64,000 bases of DNA, taken from NCBI RefSeq assembly GCF_006711645.1, contig NZ_CP041247.1:1674001-1738000 (forward strand), in the 5' to 3' direction. Position 1 is the first letter of the stretch; each line of letters begins with the position of its first letter. Positions 56,061-64,000 of this stretch are shown here, piece by piece. A program made the translations under genes and the position numbers. Source of the DNA: Klebsiella electrica (GTDB lineage: Bacteria; Pseudomonadota; Gammaproteobacteria; Enterobacterales; Enterobacteriaceae). Below the pieces are notes generated by a model. That model searched no databases. It was not told the origin of the DNA and was given only the letters and a program-made list of their open reading frames with translations.

Positions 56061-56580
56061 TCATCAACGTGACTTGATTTTTTGGATGTCGGCGGCTGGC
56101 TGGGCACCTGAATAAAGAAACTGGTTGGTGATATCAGGGAAGAGTTTTGGCTAAGTGAAAGCGTTACCTGCAGTCAACTAATAGCTGGACTATTTTCGTG
56201 TGAGCTAATAATAATTCACCAACCGTCATCATGAGTATTGGCGACTTATTGATATTAATCAGTAAGTCTGTCTGGACTCCCTTTAAGGGGGCTCAGACGT
56301 AAAGATCTCGGTATGCAAATATTCAGTTAAAGGAGGGGGCCATCATAACTTAACTCTGACCGATGGGAGGTTCGCACTCTCCGTTGAATTAGTTGCTTTC
56401 GTATAAAGCCATGTGTAGTAAAAATATGCAGACGGACAAACGATACCGCTTTTTGTATCGTTGTCTGTAATAACATTCTACTGAGACAGGCGCCGGGCCT
56501 CTCTCAATGTGAGATAAAAACAGGCTTAAGAGCAAGTAAAATTGTCAGTAATCTTAACCTTTAACTAATGAATTAAATTA
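56061..56580. other. wzi-wza intergenic region with hairpin
   Basis: This 520-bp gap lacks genes. A stem at 56435-56465 (GACAA, bulged A, CGATAC pairing with GTATCGTTGTC, loop CGCTTTTT) and CCCTTTAAGGG (about 56279-56289) could act as attenuators or processing sites before wza. Confidence 0.55.
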
Positions 56581-57717
56581 ATGAAAAAAAACTTACTAAA
56601 ATTCATAACTACAGTCGGTTTCCTGGGATTGTTGAGCGGCTGTACGGTCGTTCCTGGTCAGGGTATCAATAGCCTGCGTAAAAACGTTGTGGAGCTTCCC
56701 GATAGCAATTATGACTGGGATAAAATGGTCAATGTCTATGCGATGACTCCAGGGCTGATTGAACAATTGCGTCCTGCATCAGTTATAGCGAGGCCGAACC
56801 CACATTTAGATAGTTTGCTGAGTTCTTACCAGTACCGGATTGGCACGGGTGATGTGTTGATGATTACTGTGTATGACCATCCGGAACTTACCACGCCTGC
56901 GGGTACCTATCGCAGTGCCAGCGATACGGGTAACTGGGTAGGTTCAGATGGCAGCATCTTCTATCCTTATATTGGCAAAGTGCAGGTCAAGGGAAAAACG
57001 CTAGATCAGGTTCGCGTTGAAATCTCCAACAGACTGTCAACATTTATCCAGAGTCCGCAGGTCGATGTCAGCGTCGCTGCTTTCCGTTCGCAAAAAGTCT
57101 ATGTGACTGGTGAAGTGGCAAAATCAGGCCAACAGCCGATTACCAACGTTCCTCTGACCGTCATTGATGCGATTAACGCAGCGGGCGGTTTATCGGCGGA
57201 AGCCGACTGGCGTAATGTTGTACTGACGCATGACGGTAAAGATCGTGTGATATCTCTGCAGGCATTGATGCAGAAGGGAGACCTGACGCAGAACCACTTG
57301 CTGTATCCTGGCGATATCCTTTTTGTTCCGCGTAATGATGATCAGAAAGTGTTTGTAATGGGTGAAGTTGGCGTGCAGCGAACGCTTAAAATGGATCGTA
57401 GCGGCATGACATTGGCGGAAGCCATGGGGAATGCGCAGGGAATGAATCAGGCATATGCTGACGCTTCCGGTATATTTGTCATTCGCCAGATAGCCAAAGA
57501 CAAGGATGGCCGCATTGCGAATATTTATCAGTTGAATGCAAAAGATGCATCAACGATGGTGCTGTCCACCGAATTCCAGTTACAACCTTATGATATCGTA
57601 TATGTGACAGCTGTACCGCTGGTGCGCTGGAACCGTGTTATCGCACAGCTGCTGCCAACAATTAGTGGTGTACATGACATGACAGAAGCGGCTCGGTATA
57701 TTAAACAATGGGATTAG
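56581..57717 (+). CDS. wza: Outer-membrane polysaccharide export lipoprotein Wza
   Basis: This 378-residue lipoprotein forms the octameric channel for capsule export. The signal peptide ends in the lipobox LLSGC (Cys21). It has the PES domain ([19 protein letters not shown] near residue 86) and SLBB-like repeats ([35 protein letters not shown]). The C-terminal amphipathic helix ([17 protein letters not shown]) forms the outer-membrane alpha-barrel. It is followed by wzb after six bases. Confidence 0.95.
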   Translation: MKKNLLKFITTVGFLGLLSGCTVVPGQGINSLRKNVVELPDSNYDWDKMVNVYAMTPGLIEQLRPASVIARPNPHLDSLLSSYQYRIGTGDVLMITVYDHPELTTPAGTYRSASDTGNWVGSDGSIFYPYIGKVQVKGKTLDQVRVEISNRLSTFIQSPQVDVSVAAFRSQKVYVTGEVAKSGQQPITNVPLTVIDAINAAGGLSAEADWRNVVLTHDGKDRVISLQALMQKGDLTQNHLLYPGDILFVPRNDDQKVFVMGEVGVQRTLKMDRSGMTLAEAMGNAQGMNQAYADASGIFVIRQIAKDKDGRIANIYQLNAKDASTMVLSTEFQLQPYDIVYVTAVPLVRWNRVIAQLLPTISGVHDMTEAARYIKQWD

Positions 57718-57723
57718 TTATTA

Positions 57724-58152
57724 ATGTTTAATTCTATTTTAGTCGTATGCACAGGTAATATATGCCGTTCCCCGATAGGGGAACGTTTGTTACAAAAAGA
57801 ATTTCCGGGGAAAAAAGTTGACTCTGCCGGTATTGACGCGTTGGTTGATCATCCCGCAGATCAATCATCAGTAGAGGTAGCAGAGAGGCATGATTTGTCG
57901 CTTGCCGGGCATAAAGCCCGGCAATTGAGTAGGAGAATGCTTAATAATTATGATCTTATTTTAGCCATGGATAAGTCACACATTGACTTTATAGACCGTT
58001 TAGCGCCGGAAGTTCGGGGAAAAACGATGCTATATGGCCACTGGCTGGGGGGAAAAGAAATTCCGGACCCGTACAGGAAAAGCCAGGATGTCTATGATAT
58101 TGTGTGGCAGCTTATAGAGCAGGCCAGCAAAGGCTGGACAACAAGATTGTAA
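57724..58152 (+). CDS. wzb: Low-molecular-weight protein-tyrosine phosphatase Wzb
   Basis: This 142-residue phosphatase has the active-site loop VVCTGNICRSPIGE (nucleophile Cys9, Arg15) and the general acid Asp in IPDPYRKSQDVYD near residue 115. Wzb dephosphorylates the tyrosine autokinase Wzc and so controls capsule polymerisation and export. Normally wzc follows at once; here a terminator-like hairpin and a non-coding gap follow instead. Confidence 0.95.
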   Translation: MFNSILVVCTGNICRSPIGERLLQKEFPGKKVDSAGIDALVDHPADQSSVEVAERHDLSLAGHKARQLSRRMLNNYDLILAMDKSHIDFIDRLAPEVRGKTMLYGHWLGGKEIPDPYRKSQDVYDIVWQLIEQASKGWTTRL

Positions 58153-58671
58153 CCAGCTGCCGAAGTGACTTAAATTAATCAGCGCCCTATTTTTGATAAC
58201 CATACAGTCACTTCTTTTTCGTCCGAAGCATGTCCTCATGTAACATTTTTCTGTTAAACATCTACAGAAAATATGGTCGTGTTCCCTGATATTTTTCTTC
58301 CGCAGTTAAAATGTATCGGCACATTATTAACGGGTGACAGTCTATAACCTGGTCATCTCAGTATCTATGAAGCGTAACGTCACGTAACAACCATTGAACT
58401 GGCATATGCCACATCGTGACGCGCCAATCACGGACAGTGAAGATAGATAACATACTATGTGTATTACTACGGGCTACGGGATTTATTTCGTGTAAGAGAG
58501 AATACTTTGCCTGATACTCTCGAATGCAGAGAATATTGATCTCTTTCAGATCCTACAATTAAGATAAATGTCAATGCGTTGATATATTATATGCTTCCAT
58601 TACAAACTGTAATTGAGTCATTTATCATTGATACTCGATTTATTGTATAAACACATCACGTAGGGTAGCGA
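58153..58671. other. Gap after wzb where wzc is expected
   Basis: This 519-bp AT-rich gap has no gene of meaningful size and no recognisable trace of wzc (Walker motifs or the tyrosine-rich tail). It starts with the hairpin at 58162 and should carry the promoter of the glycosyltransferase gene. Confidence 0.6.
58162..58219 (+). terminator. Terminator-like hairpin after wzb
   Basis: A perfect 9-bp stem (GAAGTGACT at 58162-58170, AGTCACTTC at 58206-58214, 35-base loop) is followed by five T, ten bases after the wzb stop. The loop is long, but the layout fits a rho-independent stop. Confidence 0.6.
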
Positions 58672-59580
58672 ATGAAATTTTGTATAGTTATTCCCACTTA
58701 TAATGGTGGCGATTTATGGGCAGAAACTGTATCCAGTTTAAGCAAATATGGCCCAAATGCAGCTGATGTGTATATTATTGATTCAAACAGCAGTGATCAA
58801 ACAGTCAACCTCGCGAAAAGCGTAGGATTTAATGTAAAAGTTATTGATAAGTCGAGCTTTAACCACGGTGGCACACGTAATGAAATGGCTTTATCATTGA
58901 AAGATAAATATGATATCGCTATTTTCTTAACTCAGGATGCGATACCGGAAGAAGGATTTTGCGAGGCGATTATAGCGTCATTTTCTGATGACAAGGTTGC
59001 CTGCTCATATGGCAGACAATTACCACATACTAATGCGAATGTGTTGGCAATACATGCCCGAAATTTTAATTATCCTGCTACAAGTCACTGTTATTCAATG
59101 CAAGATGCCAATAGCGTAGGATTAAAAACAGTCTTTACATCAAACTCTTTTGCCGCGTATCGATTAAGTATTTTTGACATGATTGGGGGGTTTCCTACAC
59201 GTACAATACTAAGTGAAGATATGTACTTCGCAGCGCAAGCAGTGATTACAGGCTATAAAGTCGCGTATGTATCTGAAGCCAGAGTCAGACATTCCCATAA
59301 TTATTCAGTAATGGAAGAGTTTAAGAGATACTTTGATATCGGGGTATTTCATTGTGAGCAGCCATGGATTCGCGATAAATTTGGCGGAGCGGGGGGGGAA
59401 GGTAAAAAATTTATTATTTCAGAGTTGATGTATTTATTAAAAATGAGCCCTCTTGCAATTCCACGCGCCTGTATTAGCAATATGGCAAAAATCTCAGGCT
59501 ATAAAGCAGGGCAGAATTATAAGAAATTACCTGAATCGTTGGTGAGAAAATTCAGTATGCACAAACGATACTGGATGTAA
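58672..59580 (+). CDS. Family 2 glycosyltransferase, probable rhamnosyltransferase
   Basis: This 302-residue GT-A enzyme begins CIVIPTYNGGDLWAETVSSL, has the nucleotide-binding DSNSSDQTVNLAKS near residue 38, FNHGGTRNEMALSL near 64 and FLTQDAIPEEGF near 85 (Asp of the metal site), then SEDMYFAAQAVITGYKV near 183. FNHGGTRN and TQDAIP are typical of RfbN/WbbL-like dTDP-rhamnosyltransferases. The nearby rmlB and rmlA genes, which make dTDP-rhamnose, agree. The C-terminal part is basic and amphipathic, suggesting membrane association. AGGGTAG precedes the start. Confidence 0.85.
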   Translation: MKFCIVIPTYNGGDLWAETVSSLSKYGPNAADVYIIDSNSSDQTVNLAKSVGFNVKVIDKSSFNHGGTRNEMALSLKDKYDIAIFLTQDAIPEEGFCEAIIASFSDDKVACSYGRQLPHTNANVLAIHARNFNYPATSHCYSMQDANSVGLKTVFTSNSFAAYRLSIFDMIGGFPTRTILSEDMYFAAQAVITGYKVAYVSEARVRHSHNYSVMEEFKRYFDIGVFHCEQPWIRDKFGGAGGEGKKFIISELMYLLKMSPLAIPRACISNMAKISGYKAGQNYKKLPESLVRKFSMHKRYWM

Positions 59581-60143
59581 CAGGTTGCACATGTCATAAA
59601 GTTAAGCGTGTTGCATATTGCTTGTAGTTATAATCAAGAGTGTCTTGCCAGGTAAGGCCAGGTAAGAATTTTACTACCTGATATGCGAAATGGGCAATAA
59701 AGCCTCTTACATATGTTAGTTGTGTAGTGTGCAGAGCGCTGAGATACGCCACTTCGCTTATCGGCATGCATGCTGTTTCTAACACTTCTCAATGCTGATT
59801 GTGGCAAAGCTCTTTATTTTTACCGATGTCATGGATTGACAGGTGTTACATCCAAATGGTTCACGGGGATGATGTAAGTGAATGCCGGAGCGGTTTTTGT
59901 TAGTCTCTAAGTCGTATAAATATTAATTAAATGCTGAAGCCACTGCTGATTTTAATTTTAGGTTCTTCAGTAATTTTTCTATGCTATCTGGTTTACGATA
60001 TGATTATCGTAAATAACCAACACAACAAAAGTGACTGTCATGACATCTAAAATGAACTATGGCCTTCTGAGTTTTAAATATATAAAGAAATTTACTGCGG
60101 ACGTTATATATTAAATTCAACTAATCCGAGACATCACTAAATT
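59581..60143. other. Gap between glycosyltransferase gene and wcaJ
   Basis: This 563-bp AT-rich gap has a tandem 10-bp repeat (GCCAGGTAAG at 59647-59656 and 59657-59666) and a 63-codon minus-strand frame (59594-59785) that may be a remnant of an unknown gene. No promoter or terminator is clear. Confidence 0.45.
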
Positions 60144-61529
60144 ATGAAAGGTTACGTTAACTTTAACAGATCAAAAACCAATGCATCTTTGATTTCAGTT
60201 ATTCAGCGTATTGCTGACATGACCTCAACATTTTTTTCCGGCTACTTAACCTGTATTTTCTTTGATGTTAGTTTTTATTACCAACCACTCATTATCTCAT
60301 TTGTCCTGATGACCTATTTTCAGTTGATTGGCGGGATAACTGATTTTTATCGTTCGTGGCGTGGAGTCAATTTTTCAACTGAGTTAATCTTTACTTTCCA
60401 AAACTGGGGGCTGGCAATACTACTGGCCATCGGCACTTGCTTTCTTATCAGTAGTTTCAATATTCCCCCTTTGTTTTTTGTTGGCTGGCTTTTAACCTTT
60501 ATTGTTCTTGATCTGGTCATGCGTTTCATCATTCGCTATCTTGCGGGCTACTTCAGAAGTCTGGGGTACAATAAACGCACGGTAGTGATTGCCGGTGATA
60601 TGCCGGTAGGTAAAAAATTAATTGATAGCTTCAATGACCAGCCTTGGCTGGGCTTTGAAGTTATCGGTTACTACACTCAGGACGCAACGCAGGGCAATCG
60701 TTTAGGTGATTATGAACAACTTATTGCTGATGCAAAAAAAGGTGGGATCGATAGGATTTATCTGGCATTTAATATGGCCGATAAGAACGAACTTGACTGG
60801 CTCGTAAAAGAACTTGCAGATACCACCTGTTCGGTAATGCTAATACCAGATATTTTTACCTATAATATACTTCATTGTCGTACGGAAGAGATCAATGGTA
60901 TACCGGTAGTACCACTATTTGAAACACCGATAAACGGTATTAATAAAATTCTTAAGCGGATGGAAGATATTATTTTCTCCTTCGGTATCCTCGTTCTAAT
61001 AAGTCCGGCATTGTTAGTGATTTCAATAATGGTTAAATTAACGTCACCTGGCCCTGTATTCTTCATTCAGAAGCGATATGGTATGGATGGTAAGGCAATT
61101 AAGATTCTGAAGTTCAGAACAATGCGCGTTATGGAAGACGGTGATGACGTAAAACAGGCTATAAAAAATGATATCCGCGTGACACCCATTGGGAGATTTC
61201 TGAGAAGAACATCATTAGATGAATTGCCACAATTTATAAATGTTTTATTTGGCAGTATGTCGATCGTTGGACCAAGACCGCATGCTGTAGCACATAATGA
61301 GCAGTACAGAATGCTCATTAAAGGTTACATGTTACGCCATAAAGTTAAACCAGGAATTACGGGGTGGGCACAAATAAATGGCTGGAGAGGAGAAACTGAT
61401 ACTCTCGAAAAAATGGAAAAGAGAGTGGAGTTTGATCTTGAGTATATCCGCCAATGGAGTTTGTGGTTAGATGTGAAAATAATATTTCTTACAGTGTTTA
61501 AAGGTTTTGTCGGTAGTACAGCTTATTAA
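60144..61529 (+). CDS. wcaJ: Undecaprenyl-phosphate glucose phosphotransferase WcaJ
   Basis: This 461-residue membrane enzyme starts capsule-unit synthesis by moving glucose-1-phosphate from UDP-glucose to undecaprenyl phosphate. Order: four N-terminal helices (about 20-120), a Rossmann-like CoA-binding fold (about 140-255; [14 protein letters not shown]), a fifth helix (about 278-300, [17 protein letters not shown]), then the catalytic domain with [52 protein letters not shown] and [18 protein letters not shown]. The layout and length match E. coli WcaJ (464). It ends 17 bases before rmlB. Confidence 0.94.
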   Translation: MKGYVNFNRSKTNASLISVIQRIADMTSTFFSGYLTCIFFDVSFYYQPLIISFVLMTYFQLIGGITDFYRSWRGVNFSTELIFTFQNWGLAILLAIGTCFLISSFNIPPLFFVGWLLTFIVLDLVMRFIIRYLAGYFRSLGYNKRTVVIAGDMPVGKKLIDSFNDQPWLGFEVIGYYTQDATQGNRLGDYEQLIADAKKGGIDRIYLAFNMADKNELDWLVKELADTTCSVMLIPDIFTYNILHCRTEEINGIPVVPLFETPINGINKILKRMEDIIFSFGILVLISPALLVISIMVKLTSPGPVFFIQKRYGMDGKAIKILKFRTMRVMEDGDDVKQAIKNDIRVTPIGRFLRRTSLDELPQFINVLFGSMSIVGPRPHAVAHNEQYRMLIKGYMLRHKVKPGITGWAQINGWRGETDTLEKMEKRVEFDLEYIRQWSLWLDVKIIFLTVFKGFVGSTAY

Positions 61530-61546
61530 TTTTAAAAGGTAACTTT

Positions 61547-62608
61547 ATGAAAATTTTAGTAACTGGTGGTGCTGGATTTATTGGTTCTGCTGTAGTCCGA
61601 AATATTATAGAAAATACTGCTGATGAGGCAATTGTTGTCGATTGTTTGACTTATGCCGGAAATCTTGAATCGCTTGAGAAAGTAGCAAAAAGCGATCGTT
61701 ATCATTTTGAACAAGTTAGTATTTGTGACCGTCAGGCACTTGATGCGATCTTCAGTAAATACCAACCTGATGCGGTAATGCATCTGGCGGCAGAAAGCCA
61801 CGTTGACCGCTCTATCGATGGTCCGGCGGCATTTATAGAAACCAATGTTGTCGGCACATATACATTGCTGGAGGCGGCTCGTCAGTATTGGAATACCCTC
61901 GGACCACAGGCAAAACTAGATTTTCGTTTTCACCATATTTCTACTGATGAAGTGTATGGCGACCTGGAAGGGACAGATGACCTGTTCACTGAAACTACAC
62001 CTTATGCACCGAGCAGTCCATATTCCGCCTCTAAGGCTTCCAGTGATCATCTGGTTCGTGCGTGGTTGCGTACTTATGGTTTGCCAACCATTGTGACCAA
62101 CTGTTCAAATAACTATGGTCCATATCACTTCCCGGAAAAGCTGATTCCGCTGATTATTCTTAACGCCTTAGCTGGAAAACCGCTTCCTGTTTATGGCAAT
62201 GGTAGCCAGATCCGTGACTGGCTCTATGTCGAAGATCATGCTCGTGCTCTTTATACTGTTGTGACGCAGGGTGAGATAGGTGAAACCTATAATATCGGTG
62301 GTCATAACGAACGTAAAAACATCGATGTGGTAAAAACTATCTGTGCTTTATTAGAAGAATTAGTATCAGCTAAACCTGCCGGTGTAAAAAATTATGCAGA
62401 CCTGATTACTTATGTGAAGGATCGTCCGGGCCATGATGCGCGTTATGCGATTGATGCATCTAAAATTGCCCGTGAATTGGGTTGGACGCCGGCTGAAACG
62501 TTTGAGTCTGGGATCCGCAAAACAGTTGAATGGTATCTGAACAACGAAGTGTGGTGGAAACGGGTTCAGGATGGTTCATATGCTGGTGAGCGTCTTGGTG
62601 CTCTTTAA
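61547..62608 (+). CDS. rmlB: dTDP-glucose 4,6-dehydratase
   Basis: This 353-residue short-chain dehydrogenase makes dTDP-4-keto-6-deoxyglucose for dTDP-L-rhamnose. It has the NAD-binding [14 protein letters not shown] near residue 7, the [11 protein letters not shown] active-site stretch (Thr-Asp-Glu near 134), and the [12 protein letters not shown] catalytic Tyr-Lys near 168. The C-terminal part is complete ([17 protein letters not shown]). AAGGTAAC precedes the start. An IS copy is inserted right after it, before rmlA. Confidence 0.95.
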   Translation: MKILVTGGAGFIGSAVVRNIIENTADEAIVVDCLTYAGNLESLEKVAKSDRYHFEQVSICDRQALDAIFSKYQPDAVMHLAAESHVDRSIDGPAAFIETNVVGTYTLLEAARQYWNTLGPQAKLDFRFHHISTDEVYGDLEGTDDLFTETTPYAPSSPYSASKASSDHLVRAWLRTYGLPTIVTNCSNNYGPYHFPEKLIPLIILNALAGKPLPVYGNGSQIRDWLYVEDHARALYTVVTQGEIGETYNIGGHNERKNIDVVKTICALLEELVSAKPAGVKNYADLITYVKDRPGHDARYAIDASKIARELGWTPAETFESGIRKTVEWYLNNEVWWKRVQDGSYAGERLGAL

Positions 62609-62614
62609 CAACTA

Positions 62615-63530
62615 GGCTGTGTCCCTTAATCGTCTGAGCTATAGTAACCATCTGTTTCTACAACATATTGAACTATGGCCCGCTACGACCTTCCCGATGA
62701 AGCATGGGATATCATCCAGCCTTTACTGCCCGCTCAACCTGCAACACCACGGGCCGGACGCCCATGGGCGGAGCATCGTATGATCATCAATGGCATGTTC
62801 TGGGTGTTGTGCTCTGGTGCCCCATGGCGTGATTTACCTGAACGATACGGCCCATGGAAAACCGTATATAACCGCTTTAACCGGTGGTCTAAGTCGGGTG
62901 TGATTAATATTATTTTCAACAGGTTGCTTTCTTCTCTTGATGCTCACGGCCTCGTTGACTGGTCAGCTACTGCGCTGGATGGCAGCAATATCCGGGCACT
63001 CAGGTGCGCCGCCGGCGCGCAAAAAAACATCCCGATATCGCCGGAGATCATGGGCTGGGTCGCTCTCGCGGTGGTTTTGGCACCAAAATCCATATGGCGA
63101 CGGATGCAGGCGGTCTCCCGTTAAATATCGTGCTGAGTCCCGGACAGGCTCACGAAAGCCAGTTCGCATTACGCCTTCTGGACGGAATTGGTGTTCAGCG
63201 CCAGAACGGCAGCATGAAACGTCGTGGTTATGCGGTGCTGGCTGACAAAGCCTACTCAGGACATGCGCTTCGCAATGAGCTGAAACGAAAAGGGATAAAA
63301 GTGGTTATCCCGCGGAAATCTAATGAAAAAATGGCAGCAGATGGTCGTTCACAGCTTGATCGTGATGCTTATCGTAATCGCAACGTTGTTGAGCGGTGTT
63401 TTGGCTGTCTGAAAGAATACCGTCGCATTGCCACGCGTTACGACAAAACGGCGAGGAATTATCTGGCGATGGTGAAACTGGGTTGCATTAGACTGTTTTA
63501 CAAAAAATTATGCAATTAAAGGACACAGCC
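62615..63530 (+). mobile_element. IS5-family (IS427-group) insertion sequence, copy 2
   Basis: This 916-bp element is the near-identical partner of copy 1, in the same orientation, with the same GGCTGTGTCCC left end and TA on both sides. It lies six bases after rmlB and 21 bases before rmlA, splitting the rml genes. Its right inverted repeat differs from copy 1 at two bases. Confidence 0.9.
62675..63519 (+). CDS. IS5-family transposase, copy 2 (orfA/orfB by -1 frameshift)
   Basis: orfA (62675-63124) is identical in protein sequence to copy 1. orfB (open from 63004) has one substitution (Ala for Ser in NYLAMVKLG). The same A-AAA-AAC heptamer joins them. Here the stop TAA is present inside the element, giving a transposase that ends KKLCN. 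This looks like the intact form. Confidence 0.85.
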
Positions 63531-63551
63531 TAATCACAGGAAACATATTCA

Positions 63552-64000
63552 ATGAAAGGTATCGTTTTAGCGGGTGGTTCTGGTACGCGTTTATATCCAA
63601 TTACGCAAGGTGTATCCAAGCAATTAATGCCGATCTACGATAAGCCGATGGTTTATTATCCGATATCGGTACTTATGCTGGCGGGGATCCGTGAAATCCT
63701 GATTATCTCAACGCCGGATGATATGCCCGGGTTTAAACGGTTACTGGGCGATGGTAGCCAGTTCGGCGTCACCTTCTCGTATGCTATTCAGCCAAGCCCG
63801 GATGGTCTGGCACAGGCATTTTTGATTGGCGAAGAGTTTATTGATGGTAATCGCTGTGCCCTGGTCTTAGGAGACAATATCTACTTTGGTGAGAGCTTTG
63901 GCCGCAAGCTTGAGAATGTGGCAAAGCGAACTGAAGGGGCAACGGTATTCGGCTATCAGGTTCTCGATCCTGAACGTTTTGGTGTTGTTGAGTTTGATGC
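63552..64000 (+). CDS. rmlA: Glucose-1-phosphate thymidylyltransferase (partial, runs off the window)
   Basis: The first 149 complete codons of RmlA are present. It has the nucleotide-binding [20 protein letters not shown] at the start, [15 protein letters not shown] near residue 24, [13 protein letters not shown] near 80 and [10 protein letters not shown] near 107. The enzyme makes dTDP-glucose, the substrate of RmlB. CAGGAAAC ten bases upstream is the ribosome site. The IS copy separates it from rmlB, so it may depend on readthrough or a promoter at the IS edge. The 3' part lies beyond the window. Confidence 0.95.
   Translation, partial: MKGIVLAGGSGTRLYPITQGVSKQLMPIYDKPMVYYPISVLMLAGIREILIISTPDDMPGFKRLLGDGSQFGVTFSYAIQPSPDGLAQAFLIGEEFIDGNRCALVLGDNIYFGESFGRKLENVAKRTEGATVFGYQVLDPERFGVVEFD

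Noticed and set aside
59594..59785. 63-codon minus-strand frame between the glycosyltransferase gene and wcaJ
   Set aside because: The composition is protein-like near the end, but no family is recognised, no ribosome site is seen and the frame depends on a 10-base tandem duplication. Recorded only as a possible remnant.

Overview
This window is chromosomal DNA from an enterobacterium of the Klebsiella group (Klebsiella/Raoultella and close relatives). The evidence is the D-arabinitol operon dalD-dalK-dalT, the E. coli-like backbone order (yegS, trhP, baeSR-mdtABCD; then yegD, alkA, udk, dcd, asmA, yegH) and the capsule series galF-cpsACP-wzi-wza-wzb. Species cannot be fixed from this window alone. 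No rRNA, tRNA, CRISPR array or prophage was seen.

Layout. 1-3736: end of dalD, dalK, dalT and a HAD phosphatase. 3820-6358: yegS, the sRNA gene cyaR and trhP. 6527-17606: one tightly packed operon mdtABCD-baeSR on the minus strand (RND drug efflux and its two-component system). 17950-19482: membrane EAL phosphodiesterase with a CSS sensor domain. 19671-24303: an accessory amino-acid cluster (DDAH-like hydrolase, binding protein, two permeases, Lrp-type regulator, M14-like deacylase) without an ATPase gene. 24312-32444: a LuxR solo between two proline-iminopeptidase-like hydrolases, followed by a complete Dpp-type ABC importer. 32702-38279: a dicarboxylate/amino-acid symporter, a LuxR-type regulator, a 45-residue membrane protein, and a two-component system whose sensor gene is frameshifted. 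38673-41682: esterase, yqjG, DoxX protein and a LysR regulator. 41798-49561: the yegD-alkA-udk-dcd-asmA-yegH housekeeping block, with three 124-bp intergenic repeats after asmA. 49562-64000: an AT-rich capsule (cps) region beginning at galF.

The most interesting system is 24312-32444. The LuxR solo carries the two ligand-pocket substitutions (Trp57 to Met and Tyr61 to Trp in TraR numbering) that define the OryR/PsoR/PipR group, which answers plant-derived compounds rather than acyl-homoserine lactones. A shared, similarly oriented dyad element lies upstream of both hydrolase genes. The locus therefore reads as a self-contained circuit that could import a peptide-like plant signal, process it and respond to it.

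The capsule region is also unusual. Two near-identical 916-bp IS5-family copies in the same orientation bracket galF through rmlB. There are two JUMPStart/ops elements 400 bp apart. wzb is followed by a terminator-like hairpin instead of wzc. rmlB and rmlA sit close to wcaJ and are split by the second IS copy.
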